Shown here in pieces: positions 33,594-44,331 of a DNA stretch of 64,000 bases. The DNA is taken from the NCBI GenBank assembly GCA_023014335.1, contig JAECYW010000015.1, forward strand, positions 620,001-684,000, written 5' to 3'. A program made the position numbers and the translations under genes. The notes below the pieces were generated by a model. The model saw only the letters and a program-made list of their open reading frames with translations, did no database searches and was not told where the DNA came from. This DNA is from Galerina marginata (Eukaryota; Basidiomycota; Agaricomycetes; Agaricales; Galerinaceae). Position 1 is the stretch's first letter. Every line of letters begins with the position of its first letter.

Positions 33594-34082
33594 TGACCCG
33601 GTTCCTGAGCTTTCTACCACGACAGGACTTGTACTGACGAGAGTTCTAGGGGCCGTAACGAGCGTAGGTGGAGCGAGAGCCTCCTCTCCCTGAGGACTTC
33701 GAGATAGCGCACCTGTTCTCTTACCGATCGTGCTGGTCGAAGGTTTGAGCAGAATACCCTTCGACGTCGAAGATTGTCGCGTTGCCGATTTCTGTTTCGG
33801 GGCAGGAGGGAGAGGCGTCGACTTTTTTGTCGGCTGGGCTGGTGTCGCGGATAGTTTAACTGGAGAGATCGAACGCGATCGCGATGGATTGTTAGCAGGG
33901 AGTTTTGCGCCAACGGAGGAGCCTCCACTTGCGGTCTTCTTTGAGGAGTCCAGTTTCGGTACGGGATTCAGAGCGGATGGGCGATGATCACGTCAGAGTC
34001 AGATTAAGAATTTAAGAAGAAGTTTTGATGTTTGAAAAAGTACGTCGGTTTGAGAGCGAGGAGCTCCCACAGTGTCCACCAA

Positions 34083-34525
34083 TGTAAGACGTGGGCGGCG
34101 AGTCTCGCGAATGACGCAAACGGACGTTGGTGTGAAGACCTAAGTCCCCACTTTGTCAATCGAGATTCCCGAGGTTTGTTCCCAAACCGCAGGCGATCTC
34201 CGTCTTCGAGGTTACCCTCGTGAAACGTCGACAAGGCAAGGTCTTTGGATCTTAATCCAATCTCCTAATCCTCGAGTGACGGAGCTGGTAGTACAGCGAC
34301 GCACTCTCGAAGTTTAGCAGATGATGGATGTAAAAAAGATAACATTGCCATGAGGCGTACACGAGTATTTCTACGGACAATTGTTACGTAATCGTATATA
34401 CTCTAAGTAGAACGAGTCGCGACAATTGTCCTAGGAAATGGAAATCAATGAGAAATTCTTACATATGGTTTCGTAAGGGAGTTGAATCCCTTTAGGTTAG
34501 TTCCTGAAGTAAATGATATGTTACA
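34083..34525 (-). repeat. Gypsy 5' LTR
   Basis: Identical by eye to 22346-22788; precedes gag on the minus strand. As the 5' LTR it should carry the element promoter; no unambiguous TATA was identified. Confidence 0.93.
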
Positions 34526-37237
34526 GTAATTTACGGCGGCTGAGATGTTCCCTAGACAATCCCAGTCTGCGTAAATACCCTTTGCAGCAAATAAAGCCTT
34601 TGGAAAAGCGCACAGTGTAAGTACTAAAACACTGCTAATAGCAAGAGGCAAACCTTTAAGTATCCAATCATGTGCTCAATGTTCATGTCAATCCCCATGG
34701 CATGACCTTCGAGTCCAGATGGATTCACTAGCATGATATCACACATGATATCCCTGGACCTAGTGGTTAGGCAAGACTAATAAATATAAATCATAAAACA
34801 TACGCGAACTCCGGTGTCCAGACTTCCTTGATGTTGAAAATTAAATGCAGGATTTCCGTTGAATAGTTGTTCGAGCCAGCGCCTCGGAAAATACACGCAA
34901 TGTCAGGCAAGATATCTTCTATACGTCCGAAATCCCCAGAAGCAATAGCATCCGTGAGTTCAATGACATAAAGAAGGTTGCGAGTAAGCAAGATAGTGTT
35001 CTCATAGACGGTGTCGACTGGAGTAGCAGGCTTGGCCTCGTCCTCTGAGTCAGAGTTGGCAGATGTTTTGGACTTCTTGGACTTCTTGGGAGCATCGGAT
35101 TTGGGTATCTCAGAGGATGGTGTGGCATATTTCTTGATAATACACTGGGCTATCAAAATAATGTCTTCGGGTTTGGGGTTCAATTTCGCAAAGTCCAATC
35201 AGGATGGTTCCCTGCATTCCTTGTGCCATGCATTGAAAATAAGGCCTTCGAGAATTTGGGTAAGTGCAGTCAAAAGAGTATGAGAATCGGGTTTTTCAGA
35301 AGCCAGCAAACTTTTTCAAGGATATTAAAGTAGTATGCAAGCGAGCCATGTTCAGAAAATTTTCCGCGGTGGACGTTGAGGAGCTCCCAGATCAGATTCA
35401 TTAGCAAGTGAAAGGTCCCGAATGCCAGCATAAAGATTTCGCGCCGTTCCCAAGCAGAGACATCTTTGGCGCAAAGAGCCTGCGCACTGCATATTCTGGA
35501 GTTGGTGAGTTGATCATTTAAGGAGGGAATGGCGTATTCATTCAGTTCCTCGATATCTCACTTGAGCTGCTGAATATAGACTTCATCGTGTACGTGAAGA
35601 TTGCCAGTGATACTGGCTTCCTCGATAGTTGAAGTGCAAACAGGGTAGCATCTCGTTTTCTCCCTGGAGGGAGTTGACATTGTGGTTTGTTTTGGAATAA
35701 AGGGTCTGAACTGAGATCCGAAAACCCAGGAGTGCACTTGAAGAGAATTTTGGTGACGTTGACAGTGGACTGGTCAAAGTAGGAAGTAGCTGCCTCTGTT
35801 GAAGCCTGTAGAGCTTGCATTTTGAGGGGCTTTGCTTTTTTGAGATTTTCCATCATTGGCGCCAGGCACATATGCTCGAGCAGTGCCCTTGGAATCTTGT
35901 AAATGAGTGGGAAGGTGCCGGACTGGACTTTACTCATCGCGCCAGGGTGTTGTTCAACAAAATTAGAACTTGACAGGTTCATGTTGTCATAAGTGTACGC
36001 GTGAGGTCCACGAGATATTGCAGCAGCCTGCTGAACAGAGAATGCAGCTAGTGAGGCAACTGTTGTGGCAATTGATTTAAAGGACGTCGTTAATCCGCAT
36101 CTTTGTAAAACATTCATCAAATTGGGGGATGCCCCAGTTGACAAAGCCATTAGCCCAAGTCCTATTTGTATCTGGCATGAGTTCTGAGAGCGTGTGTAAT
36201 GAACTTGCTAGCTAATAATGTTTCTTGCCTGGAGAAAAATTAATAGCATTGAAAAAATAGGATAAGAAATGTTGAACTCACTGTAGGATGACTGCAAGAC
36301 TGTTCGTCATGAGATCCCTTGGGCTCACTGGCAGCGTGAAGAACCGCCAACCAGGTAGGGGTCACATCCTTGGCGATCGGATCCATTATTGCATTGATAT
36401 CCTATTCTTCAATAAACTCCGGGGTCGTTTGTGCGGTTGTCATGTAGAGTTTTGGTTTAGCAGCCTCCATCTCATTGTTTACAAGATCACAAACAAGCTT
36501 GACAGCATGCGGAACCATCCATTCCTTAACGATCCTAGAGCCCTTGTCATCCTCAATAATCACAGAAAAAAGTTGACAGATGTTGTCCTCATTTGTTTGA
36601 CAAAAGAACGCAGTGCGAGCAAAGGGATTAGAGGCCTCAGGACTGAGAAGATGCAATAATAACAGTGTCGGCCTCAGGTCAGCGTCCAGAAGAATAGTCT
36701 GCACCAATTTGATTGCCTCAGATTTTGTTGTTTTCTTCTTTTGCAATCGTGGCTGGGGTTCTGTTGGAGGTGATGAACCTAAATCATTTCCAACATTGTC
36801 CGTAAAAGCAGGAAGCAGTTGACAGTTGTCGGTCACAAGAGCCGAGAGTTCTTTGGCAAGTAAAACACCATCTGAATGATTGTGATGGTTATCGGAGTCA
36901 TAAGTGAGAGCTTGAGAATCCAGATAGGTGCTAGGTGAGTACACATGAGGCTGATGTGGTTCAGATTCACACCAATGTTGGATCAGTCTGTAACTTGGTG
37001 AAGGCGTAATTGGCACAGAACTGGTTGAAGGAGGACTGGAATTCAAGGTCAGAGAACACCTTAACTACCAAAAACACATAGAGATACCTGGCATAATGGT
37101 TTGAATAGAATTCATTGGAGAAATCTCGAGGTACTTGAGGCACTGCAAACACATCTTGATGTAACACATGCTTCCAGTCCCTAGCAGTCCCTCCTGCTGT
37201 CTACTGAATTTCCTTTCTATCTACTTCATATATGGAC

Positions 37238-37617
37238 TGTAAAGTATCCTTTATTACTTGAGAGTCACCTTATGTGTCTCTCAGAGTAGATATAGTGTTA
37301 CTTGTCACATTACTGAATCTTATCTTCTTACATTCATATCCGATAAGCCTAAGTTGCTTGCTAGCCCCTGCCAACCTAGTACTACCTGGGAGCAGAGGCG
37401 CACACATCAGGTGTAAGGTTTGAATACAGAACTTAGCCTTTCCAAGACTTAGATCTTAGAGATCTAGTTTGATCAAGACTTGTCTGTGTGTTCGATCTCA
37501 GCTTACTCTTCACTTTCGGACGTAGGATTACTCCTAGGTCTAAACACCAAAGCCCGCCAGATTGTCTTAGGCGTTAACACCCCACTATTTGACGTAGCTC
37601 ACCCTTGGTGCGTTACA
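37238..37617 (-). repeat. Possible solo LTR inside the DUF6589 gene
   Basis: A 380-bp block with ends TGTAA and TTACA lies between two coding blocks of the DUF6589 gene and is itself non-coding. Ends look like an LTR, but the flanking five bases (TGGAC and CTTGA) do not match, so it could also be a large intron. Confidence 0.3.
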
Positions 37618-37998
37618 CTTGACCTTGCCAGTAATGATACCCAGAGTCAACATCCATCATAAGAGAGCCAGGTGTTTCAGGGTTAATCAAGCCAGGTGGT
37701 GCTGAGTATTGAGGTTGAACAGATCCAGAAGCCTCCCAGAGTCCATTGGGAACAGTTTCAAGAACAGGTACCAAGCCTTTTGTGCATCTAGCATTTTGTT
37801 GTGCTGCTTTGCTGCCTGGGATAACAAAGGACGGTTGGGTTCAGTAGTTTGTATTTTCATCAGGCTGAGCATGCTGAGGTCTAACAGAGAATGATGCAGG
37901 TTGAACCATTTGATTCAGAAAAGCAATTTATTCAAGCGGACAGTAGGAGATAGCAAAGAGCAAACGGTACGAACGGTTTGACTGAGAGAAAACTTACT

Positions 37999-38202
37999 GT
38001 GTTCCAAAAATAAAATCCACTAAATTTAGAAATGATGGTCTTGCCTCTATAAGGAAACGACAAACGATGCCGCCTGATTGCCGGGCTTGATTTCGATCAT
38101 AAGGGATTGCCTACCAATTCAAACTCCGTTTCACCAGGCCCTCTATCGAGGAAACCCTCCGGGTTCTTGTTTCCTCTTTTAGAAGGGCTGGTCACAAGGC
38201 TA
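37999..38202 (-). repeat. Right TIR of the RecQ/DUF6589 element
   Basis: Reverse complement of 19505-19708 with only scattered mismatches in the inner part. It lies 90 bp upstream of the DUF6589 start codon. Confidence 0.85.
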
Positions 38203-38505
38203 CAAGTCCCCTAAGATATAGGAAATCCATAGTCATCGTGTATCAGATGTAGGGCTGAGCACGGGTGCACCTGCAGGTTACCCGGACCCGTACCCACAGG
38301 TAATTTCAGCGCCAAACCTATACCTAGACCCGCGCAGGTATTTTCCCACGGATCACCCGGACCTGCAGGTCAAAAACCCGCAGGTTGCAGGTACTCACAG
38401 GTATACCCGAGACGACGGGTATTCACAGGTACCTATGGGTATACCCGCAGGTAATAATAAACATAGTCTAAATAAATTTATTCGATGAAAAAAACTGAGG
38501 TAAAA

Positions 38506-41500
38506 CTAAGAAATTTCAATAATGGCTGCCCCTGCCGCCTCGTTTAACTTCTGCTTCTTCTTGGGTCGTTTCGGCTTGTCCTCGAACAACTCAAGAATAA
38601 GTTCTTTGGGAATCGCACCTTTGATTTCTGACCATGTGCCAAGAACTGAGGCGGCACGCACAGACTCATCCGCTAACGAGTGCCGAAACTTTGAGACCGT
38701 GAGACCACCTTTTGAAAACGAGCGCTTGACGTCGGTAGAACTCGCTGTTGCATGAGTATTAGTTGTTAGGAAGTTGAAATGATATATTCAAATAAGACTT
38801 ACCGGGGATTGACAAAAAGTCAAGTGCCATTCGAGCCAATGGGTGACCAGCAGTCTGCATTCCCGTCCAGTAAGTGATAGGATCCTGGCGAGTGTTGATA
38901 ATTGGGCTGCTCAACCACTCGTCGAGTGCATCGACAGGAGTTGAGTCATCCCGTAGAACATCGAAGTACTTCCGTGCTGCTGAAAAGTGCTATAACAAAG
39001 ACTAATTCATGATATGGTTAAACAAAGAGCTGATGTGACTCACATCATTCCCTTTCGACGTCCTCGCCTCCTCAACTATAGTCTCGGATGGAGGAGCACT
39101 TGATTTCTTGTAGTCCTTTGTCCAAATTGTGCGAGCCAAAGCCTCCGCATTAGAAATCCACAGTGTAGGCCACTTTGCGCGAGTGAAATAAGTCGTCTTG
39201 TAGCGGGGGTGAAGGACTGTCGAATCGGCACATTTCATTAATAATAAGAAATCAACATGCGAGGAAACTTACTCATGGCAACTCGATAGACAACGGTCTC
39301 GTCGGTAAGAGAATAGTACTTGTTTAACATAAAGTAGCCCCGCAGGGCAGCGTGACGGACGACGAGTGGTAATGTTGCATCGTCAATGGTGTCCTCAAGC
39401 GCAGTTGTGATAGTATCAAAAAAAGGAATAACCTGGTGAATGAGCGGGACTTTGTTCTTCGAGATTTCATTGGTCGCAAAGAGAAAGACCTTATTGAAAA
39501 AGCTCAGTTAATTTCTGTTAATAAAGCCGAAGACTTACATCAAGTAACGGCGACAGGTCAGAGAGAAGTTTCCACTCCTCGGAAGAAAGCTTGAAGCGTT
39601 CGAGACGGACACCACGACCAATCTTATTGTATTCTGCCTTGACAACAAGAATCTTGAGGGCAGGGGCAAGGTCGAGAGCGCGTTTGAGCATTTCGGCAGT
39701 GGAGTTCCATCGAGTTGGAACGTCGCGGATCATCTTTTTGGGATCGATCTTGACGTCACGACAGCAGCTCTGCAGCTCCTCCTGAAGAGTAGGGCTATTG
39801 GCGATCTTGATGGCTAGTGTGCGAATCTAGAAAAGACAAAAAACGTGCATCAGTATAATCATGGCGCGAGTTTTATTTACTTACCTTCGCAATTGAAACT
39901 CGCCCAGTATTCGCTTGAGCCGTGGGCAAGGATTCAAGGCGGATGCTGTCTGTAGCTTCACTAATAACACTGTCAATAGCGCGGGCATCGCTTGCGAGCA
40001 CATCCCCAGCAACCTCGTCGGCTTCGTTACTGTCATCCGCCACCACCTCTTCATCCCTGACCCCATCACCATTCATCTCGTCCTCAAGCATATCGAGTTC
40101 GAGATTGATTGGGTCGGCTTCGATGGCCTCACCTCCCCCAAGATCGTCATCGTTGGTGTCGTCTCCAACCGCACTCTTCTTAAGCGGGCGGGTGAACTGA
40201 GACAAAACCGCCTGTAAAACGTATGATTATAGATTTACATGCTTAAAATTTAGAACTCACTTTTGTAACGAGATTAAGCACATGCGCGAAGCAACGCACG
40301 CGGTACTGACGGCCACCAAACGAGGGGATTAGACTAGCCAACTCGTCAACGAGGGTGTCGTTGTTTGAGGCGTTGTCAGCCGTGAAGCTCAAAATCTAAG
40401 ACTTGATGAGACATTGACATTTGTAATTTGACTTTTACGTACCTTGTCCTCGATGCCGTATTCTCGCAAGCATTCAGCAATGCGGGCAGCAAGGTAGGCA
40501 CCAGTATGGGCCTTTGTGGCCCTACATAAAACGGTAAGCACAAGAATGTGTAATAGGATTGACACGAGAAACCCCTCACTTGATGTAATCAAGGACAATG
40601 GAAGTTAACTTGCCGTCAATGATCACGATAGTATTTGCACCGACGAACGAGATCTGGTTCGGCGAGGTCCATCCATCGCCGATGAGAGGCAGCTTCCCGG
40701 GGTACTTCTATAACATTAAAGAGCATTAGTTTGAGAGCTTCGAGTAAAAATAACATAACTTGCCTGAAGCAAAGCGCTAACCGTTTTACGGCTGAGCTTA
40801 AAGATTTCCTTGACATCTCTCGAAACAGTGTGGCGTCCCGGAGTTTTGCAGTGGGGGTTAAGATCTGTGAAGATGTCGAGGAGCTCGGGATCTTCGACAA
40901 TTGCGAACGGACGGTTGCGATTGGCGACCCAGAGTGCGACCTTCAGGCGATGCTTTTCCGGCGTATACTGCGAACCGGAGGCATAGGCAGCGAGCGCGCG
41001 AGTTTGTGTCGAGTCTGCGGGCTCACACTTTTTGACGTGGCGGCCAAGATTTCCGGTACTTTCGTCATGCCGTGCTCGGGTGACTGAGATAGAAGGGTGG
41101 CTAAAGGAACATTATGAGTATTTATCACCTTGAACATCGCAAATAACGTACGCAGTGCAAGTGAAAACATAAGTAACAACCCCTTTATTGACAGAAATGG
41201 CTGGCGGCATCTTGAAGTGCTTGTAAACTTCGGATGACCAATTCTCCATCTGTTTTTCTAGGGGACATTCAGGGAATGAGAAGGTCGAAAAGAATATCAG
41301 ACACATACTGAGGACATCTGCATCATTGGTCGAATCTGTCTTGTATCGCTTGTCGAACTTTGAGAGATCGCCAGACCTGGCACCAACAGCGGCGATGGAC
41401 ATAGGAGGCTCGGACGCGAGACTGGAGGTTGAATGTGATCGTTGAAGCATCGAAGACATTGGGTGAGATTCAACGTTCGATCCAGCAGTGCGATCGCCAT

Positions 41501-41705
41501 CATCAACCTCCTCGTCTCCCTCGTCTCCGGAACGATGCGCAGGCTGAGGTGATTTATTGGAATCGGATTCCGAGCCGCTGGAGCTGGAGCTGGAAGAGCT
41601 CGAGGAGCCAGAAGGAAGGCCGAGAGCGCGCCGTTTCTTGTTCGAAATTCTTCGATTCCGCGCTGGTCGAGGTGACGACCGCGGCGGATACAGCTTTGGC
41701 GGCAT
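38506..41705 (-). CDS. hAT-family transposase (BED finger, spliced), likely inactive
   Basis: Start ATG 41705 (MPPKLYPPRSSPRPARN); a Ser run and acidic region follow. A BED-type zinc finger is split by introns (YVFTC near 41160, then STGNLGRHVKKC near 41060). RNase-H-like core blocks in order: RPFAIVEDPELLDIF near 40900, DGWTSPNQISF near 40650 (first Asp), FTADNASNNDTL near 40380 (second Asp), RVRCFAHVLNL near 40290, an Asp/Glu-rich insert (40200-39900), and DVPTRWNST near 39730. The C-terminal hATC dimerisation block reads TDVKRSFSKGGLTVSK near 38730. In active hAT enzymes this position is Glu-Arg (ER.FS) and Glu is the third catalytic acid; here it is Lys (AAG for GAG). About eight introns with GT-AG ends. 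Stop TAG 38508-38506. Confidence 0.88.
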
Positions 41706-42710
41706 CTGCAAGGTAGTGTAGTGGTAGTTAGTTTAAGAAATCGACATTAAAAGAAATCCCGGCACAGTACCTTGCTTTATTGCTGGGTGGGATGTACTTT
41801 ATCAGGCGCTGGAATCTTGAAGTCTGAGCGTTGGGGATTGGAATGAGAGGGTAGGAAGGTGATGTAAAAATCAACAACTCACCGGCTTATCATTCGCTAG
41901 TATTGTGTCGCCAATACTGGCAAAAGTCGGTCAGAATACGCCATTTTATCGAGATAAATAACAATGTACCTGAGCGCATGTAGCATCCAAGGCTGGAGGG
42001 CGCCAATGGCCATGAAATACGTGTCCCATGATCGCAGCCAGGGAAACGAACACTATAGAGTGAGAAGCAGGTGATTCCTCAACTTGTGCTTATGCAGAAA
42101 GAAAAGATAACCCACCAGTGAACGCGTTTACAGAATCTGGTAGTGGGGGGAGCAAGAAAGAGTATGAGCTGGCGTCAGAAGTTAAGTATCCTGGAGAAAG
42201 AGTGGGTCGGTTTCACGTCAAGTCAAGCAGAAATGAATGAATACTCACGAATGTCTGCGATAGTTCAATCGAACACTGTGTATCTGCCAATCTGCGATAA
42301 CGCCGCGGATTCTGAATTCGTTATGCAAGTTGCACCAGATGACCGCTATCTCTTCCAAGGCGCTGCTCTGTTCTCCTGGGGTTGTTTCTACCGTCAGGGT
42401 TGTCAGGCCCCGAATGATAAAAAATTGGAAATTAAGCTCTCACCTGAGCTGCGCTGCACATGAGTTGTAACCCATGAATGAACATCGGACACCACATGAA
42501 ACGCCGGGAAATAGGAGGGCATACCTGATTGAAGGAGACAAGAGTTAAAGGATTAAACGTCAAACGAGATGAAAGAAAAAGGTCAATAATTGCCCCAGAT
42601 GTCTGCGAATCCGATCAATACTGCCATCGTGAGCGCGTTTTCTGTGTTGTAAGCTCTCTGCTCAATTATAACTGTAGATTGTCAATGCTGGCACTCAACC
42701 GAATGCACCT

Positions 42711-43057
42711 TTGAATGCGCCTTTGCCTGCGCCTTTACGTTTACCGCGGACGCGATGTCTCCAGCATGTCATTGACCTCGTTTCGAAGGGACAGGCCTGG
42801 CAATTCGCCCGACAGAACCTTGATGCTGGGAAGTTGGCGCAAGTTATGGGGCTCTGGGAACAGGTCAGAGACAGTGTTAATTCCGGTGCTGCTCAGGATG
42901 TCATCCTTTCGGCTTTACAAGCTGTCCTGATCTTTATTGAGGTGAGTCCGGTTAATGCGGGAGAGCGTTATTGACACTTACCATATTTCATCTCAAGTTA
43001 CACGCCCCACTACCAGAAGACGATGGGATGCCACCTCTCGAACCCCTTGTAGATTAG
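42711..43057 (+). CDS. Small second ORF inside the hAT element
   Basis: ATG 42711, exon to 42941, GT-AG intron 42942-42997 (56 nt), second exon to the TAG at 43055-43057: 115 codons in total. The sequence DLVSKGQAWQFARQNL and DVILSALQAVLIFIE is amphipathic and helical. The intron keeps the frame exactly and both splice sites are good (GTGAGT, TCTCAAG). Upstream plus-strand exons may exist near 42143-42463. No family recognised. It could be a captured host gene fragment or an accessory ORF opposite to the transposase. Confidence 0.4.
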
Positions 43058-43244
43058 TTTCCGTAATCTACAAATTCTTAACAGTTCAGTCGATCGGAAT
43101 GCTCAGCCTTAGTAAGGGAAAACGATGAACAAATAGAATTGAATTGAAAGAATAATCTGTTCGTACGAAATTACATTGGCGCAGACATGGAAACCATCCT
43201 AGACTACGGCCGTAAACTCTAATCCAAGCGGCCGACGTACCATC

Positions 43245-43475
43245 TCAGTAGTCGACACTGCAGGTACAAGTCGCGTAAGGGCCGGTCATGGAGAGCCCAG
43301 TTGGTGTTGAGAAGGCAGAGGACACTGTCTCATCTGCTGGCGATGTGAATGGGCTTTGCGGCGGATGTGTGGGCGGCGGCTCGTAATATGCATACCGCGG
43401 AACTGCACGCGACGGCGGACATTGCTGGGCAGACATTGTCACCAGATAGTTGCATTGGCCTGACGGAGGCGGCAA
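43245..43475 (-). other. Pro-rich minus-strand frame in the hAT interior
   Basis: Seventy-six codons of Pro/Ser/Thr-rich sequence (YYEPPPTHPPQSPFTSP) ending in TCTCSVDY. It has the look of real low-complexity coding sequence but no neighbours to join. Could be a captured 3' exon. Confidence 0.2.
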
Positions 43476-44194
43476 AGGAGAGGGACCGCGTTGTGGTGAT
43501 CTGGCATGGGTATAAAACCTGCTCCGTGCGAGAATGGGTGCAACTGGGTGGTCAGCTATGTCAAATGCAGTGGGTTAAGCCGCACCTGTGTCCCTTGCAA
43601 TGTGCGTCATTTCTTTCTTTCCAAACCCACTGGCTTTGTGGCTGTCGTCATTTGCGGTTAGCGGGGCAGTGTTGATCGTGCTTGGTCAAAGAGGTGCTTG
43701 GGTCATTGATGTCAGTGGTGGGATGCGTGAGCGGGAGGGAAGAAGGAAGGTAGTACTAGGTTGCGGTGATAGTTGAACGTTGAAAGTCAACACGGCAGCT
43801 TGTTGATCGCGTTGAGTCCGTTGACGCATTCCGGACTCCGCTGATCACCTGACTCTCCTGGCCCAATTCGCACATTGGATTCTCTAATCTTTTGGCAACC
43901 CCGCCAGCTCTGTACAATGCATCAGAAAAAATTTAAAAAATCCTATAAATTTTACAGGTACCCATGGGTTACCCGTTAGCTCAAAAATCCAAGCCTGGAT
44001 CCTCAAGGACCCGCAGCTGCAGGTGAACCGGATCCGCGGGTCACACAACCTGTGGGTATTCCCATGGGTATACCTCCAGGTTACCTGTGAAGACCCGCAC
44101 CCGTGCTCAGCCCTAATCAGATGACGTGACATCACATTTCTGGCAGGGGAATGCCAAAGGTGTGATGTTGTGGAAACACAAAGCCCCACCTTTG

Positions 44195-44331
44195 AAATGA
44201 GATAGAAATTTGCACATCACATTATTCAAAATTGTGGCCGCACCAAAAATTCCGAACTCAAGATTCTGAATTTTTGGTGCGGCCAGAATCTTGAATAATG
44301 CGACTCTAAAGTTTCTATCTCAATTTCAATC
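44195..44331. repeat. Fold-back palindrome (small MITE-like)
   Basis: Arms of about 60 bp: TTGAAATGAGATAGAAA...CATTATTCAA...GTGGCCGCACCAAAAATTC, then a ~13-nt spacer, then the inverse GAATTTTTGGTGCGGCC...TTGAATAATG...TTTCTATCTCAATTTCAA. The inner 19 bp are perfect. No flanking duplication could be confirmed. Confidence 0.65.

Larger units (their letters stand above)
22341..34530 (-). mobile_element. Ty3/Gypsy chromodomain LTR retrotransposon, full length
   Basis: Two 443-bp LTRs (22346-22788 and 34083-34525) that I find identical by eye bracket gag-pol and a third ORF, all on the minus strand. LTR ends on this strand are TGTAACATATC and GTCTTACA. GTAAT flanks both sides (22341-22345, 34526-34530), the 5-bp duplication. 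A probable primer site TGGTGGACACTGTGG follows the 5' LTR with one base between; its RC CCACAGTGTCCACCA resembles a tRNA 3' end but I cannot name the tRNA. The purine tract next to the 3' LTR is AAATTCGGGGGGC. Intact ORFs, identical LTRs and exact duplication point to very recent insertion. Confidence 0.95.
21987..37909 (-). pseudogene. DUF6589 protein gene, split by Gypsy insertion
   Basis: Start at 37909 (MVQPASFSVRPQHAQP). Coding blocks: 37909-37618 (TGA at 37843), 37190-36290 (Ser/Pro-rich, then HLLSPEASNPFARTAFF; TAG at 36404), 36150-35542 with the DUF6589 hallmark YDNMN..FVEQHPGAMSKVQSGTF, a block 35540-35190 (INDQLTNSRI-like LNDQLTNSR, WERREIF, HLLMNLIWELL), 35198-34791, and 34760-34526 ending IYADWDCLGNISAAVNY. 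At that codon the Gypsy is inserted; the frame resumes exactly at 22345 (NYLQLIKKRVTRS) and ends at the TGA 21989-21987. DUF6589 is a fungal domain of unknown function; its pairing with TIRs suggests a mobile-element role (inference). Stops and the insertion make it non-functional here. Confidence 0.8.
19498..38213. mobile_element. TIR transposon carrying RecQ-like helicase and DUF6589 genes
   Basis: Terminal inverted repeats of ~204 bp lie at 19505-19708 and 37999-38202. Reading inwards both contain AGAGGAAACAAGAACCC, GAGTTTGAATTGGTAGGCAA, ATCAAGCCCGGC and TTAGTGGATTTTATTTTTGG in the same order with few mismatches. The 9-mer AGTCCCCTA occurs at 19498-19506 and 38205-38213 in direct orientation, just at the two ends, and is a probable target-site duplication; exact ends are uncertain by 2-3 bp. 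Inside, a helicase gene (plus) begins 50 bp after the left TIR and a DUF6589 gene (minus) begins 90 bp before the right TIR; they converge, ending 13 bp apart. Without the nested Gypsy (12.18 kb plus duplication) the element is about 6.5 kb. No classical transposase is present besides these two genes. Confidence 0.75.
38242..44123 (-). mobile_element. hAT transposon with exact 8-bp duplication
   Basis: Terminal inverted repeat TAGGGCTGAGCACGGGTGC begins at 38250 and, inverted, ends at 44115. ATCAGATG flanks it at 38242-38249 and 44116-44123, the 8-bp duplication typical of hAT. About 200 bp inside each end is packed with subterminal ACCCG/GGTACC motifs in both orientations, as hAT transposases need. 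The transposase gene fills the left half; the right 2.4 kb is mostly non-coding with one small ORF. The element landed 29 bp from the right direct repeat of the RecQ/DUF6589 element. Confidence 0.93.

Noticed and set aside
37238..37617. Firm call of an LTR insertion
   Set aside because: TGTAA/TTACA ends fit, but flanking bases differ; kept only as a low-confidence repeat.
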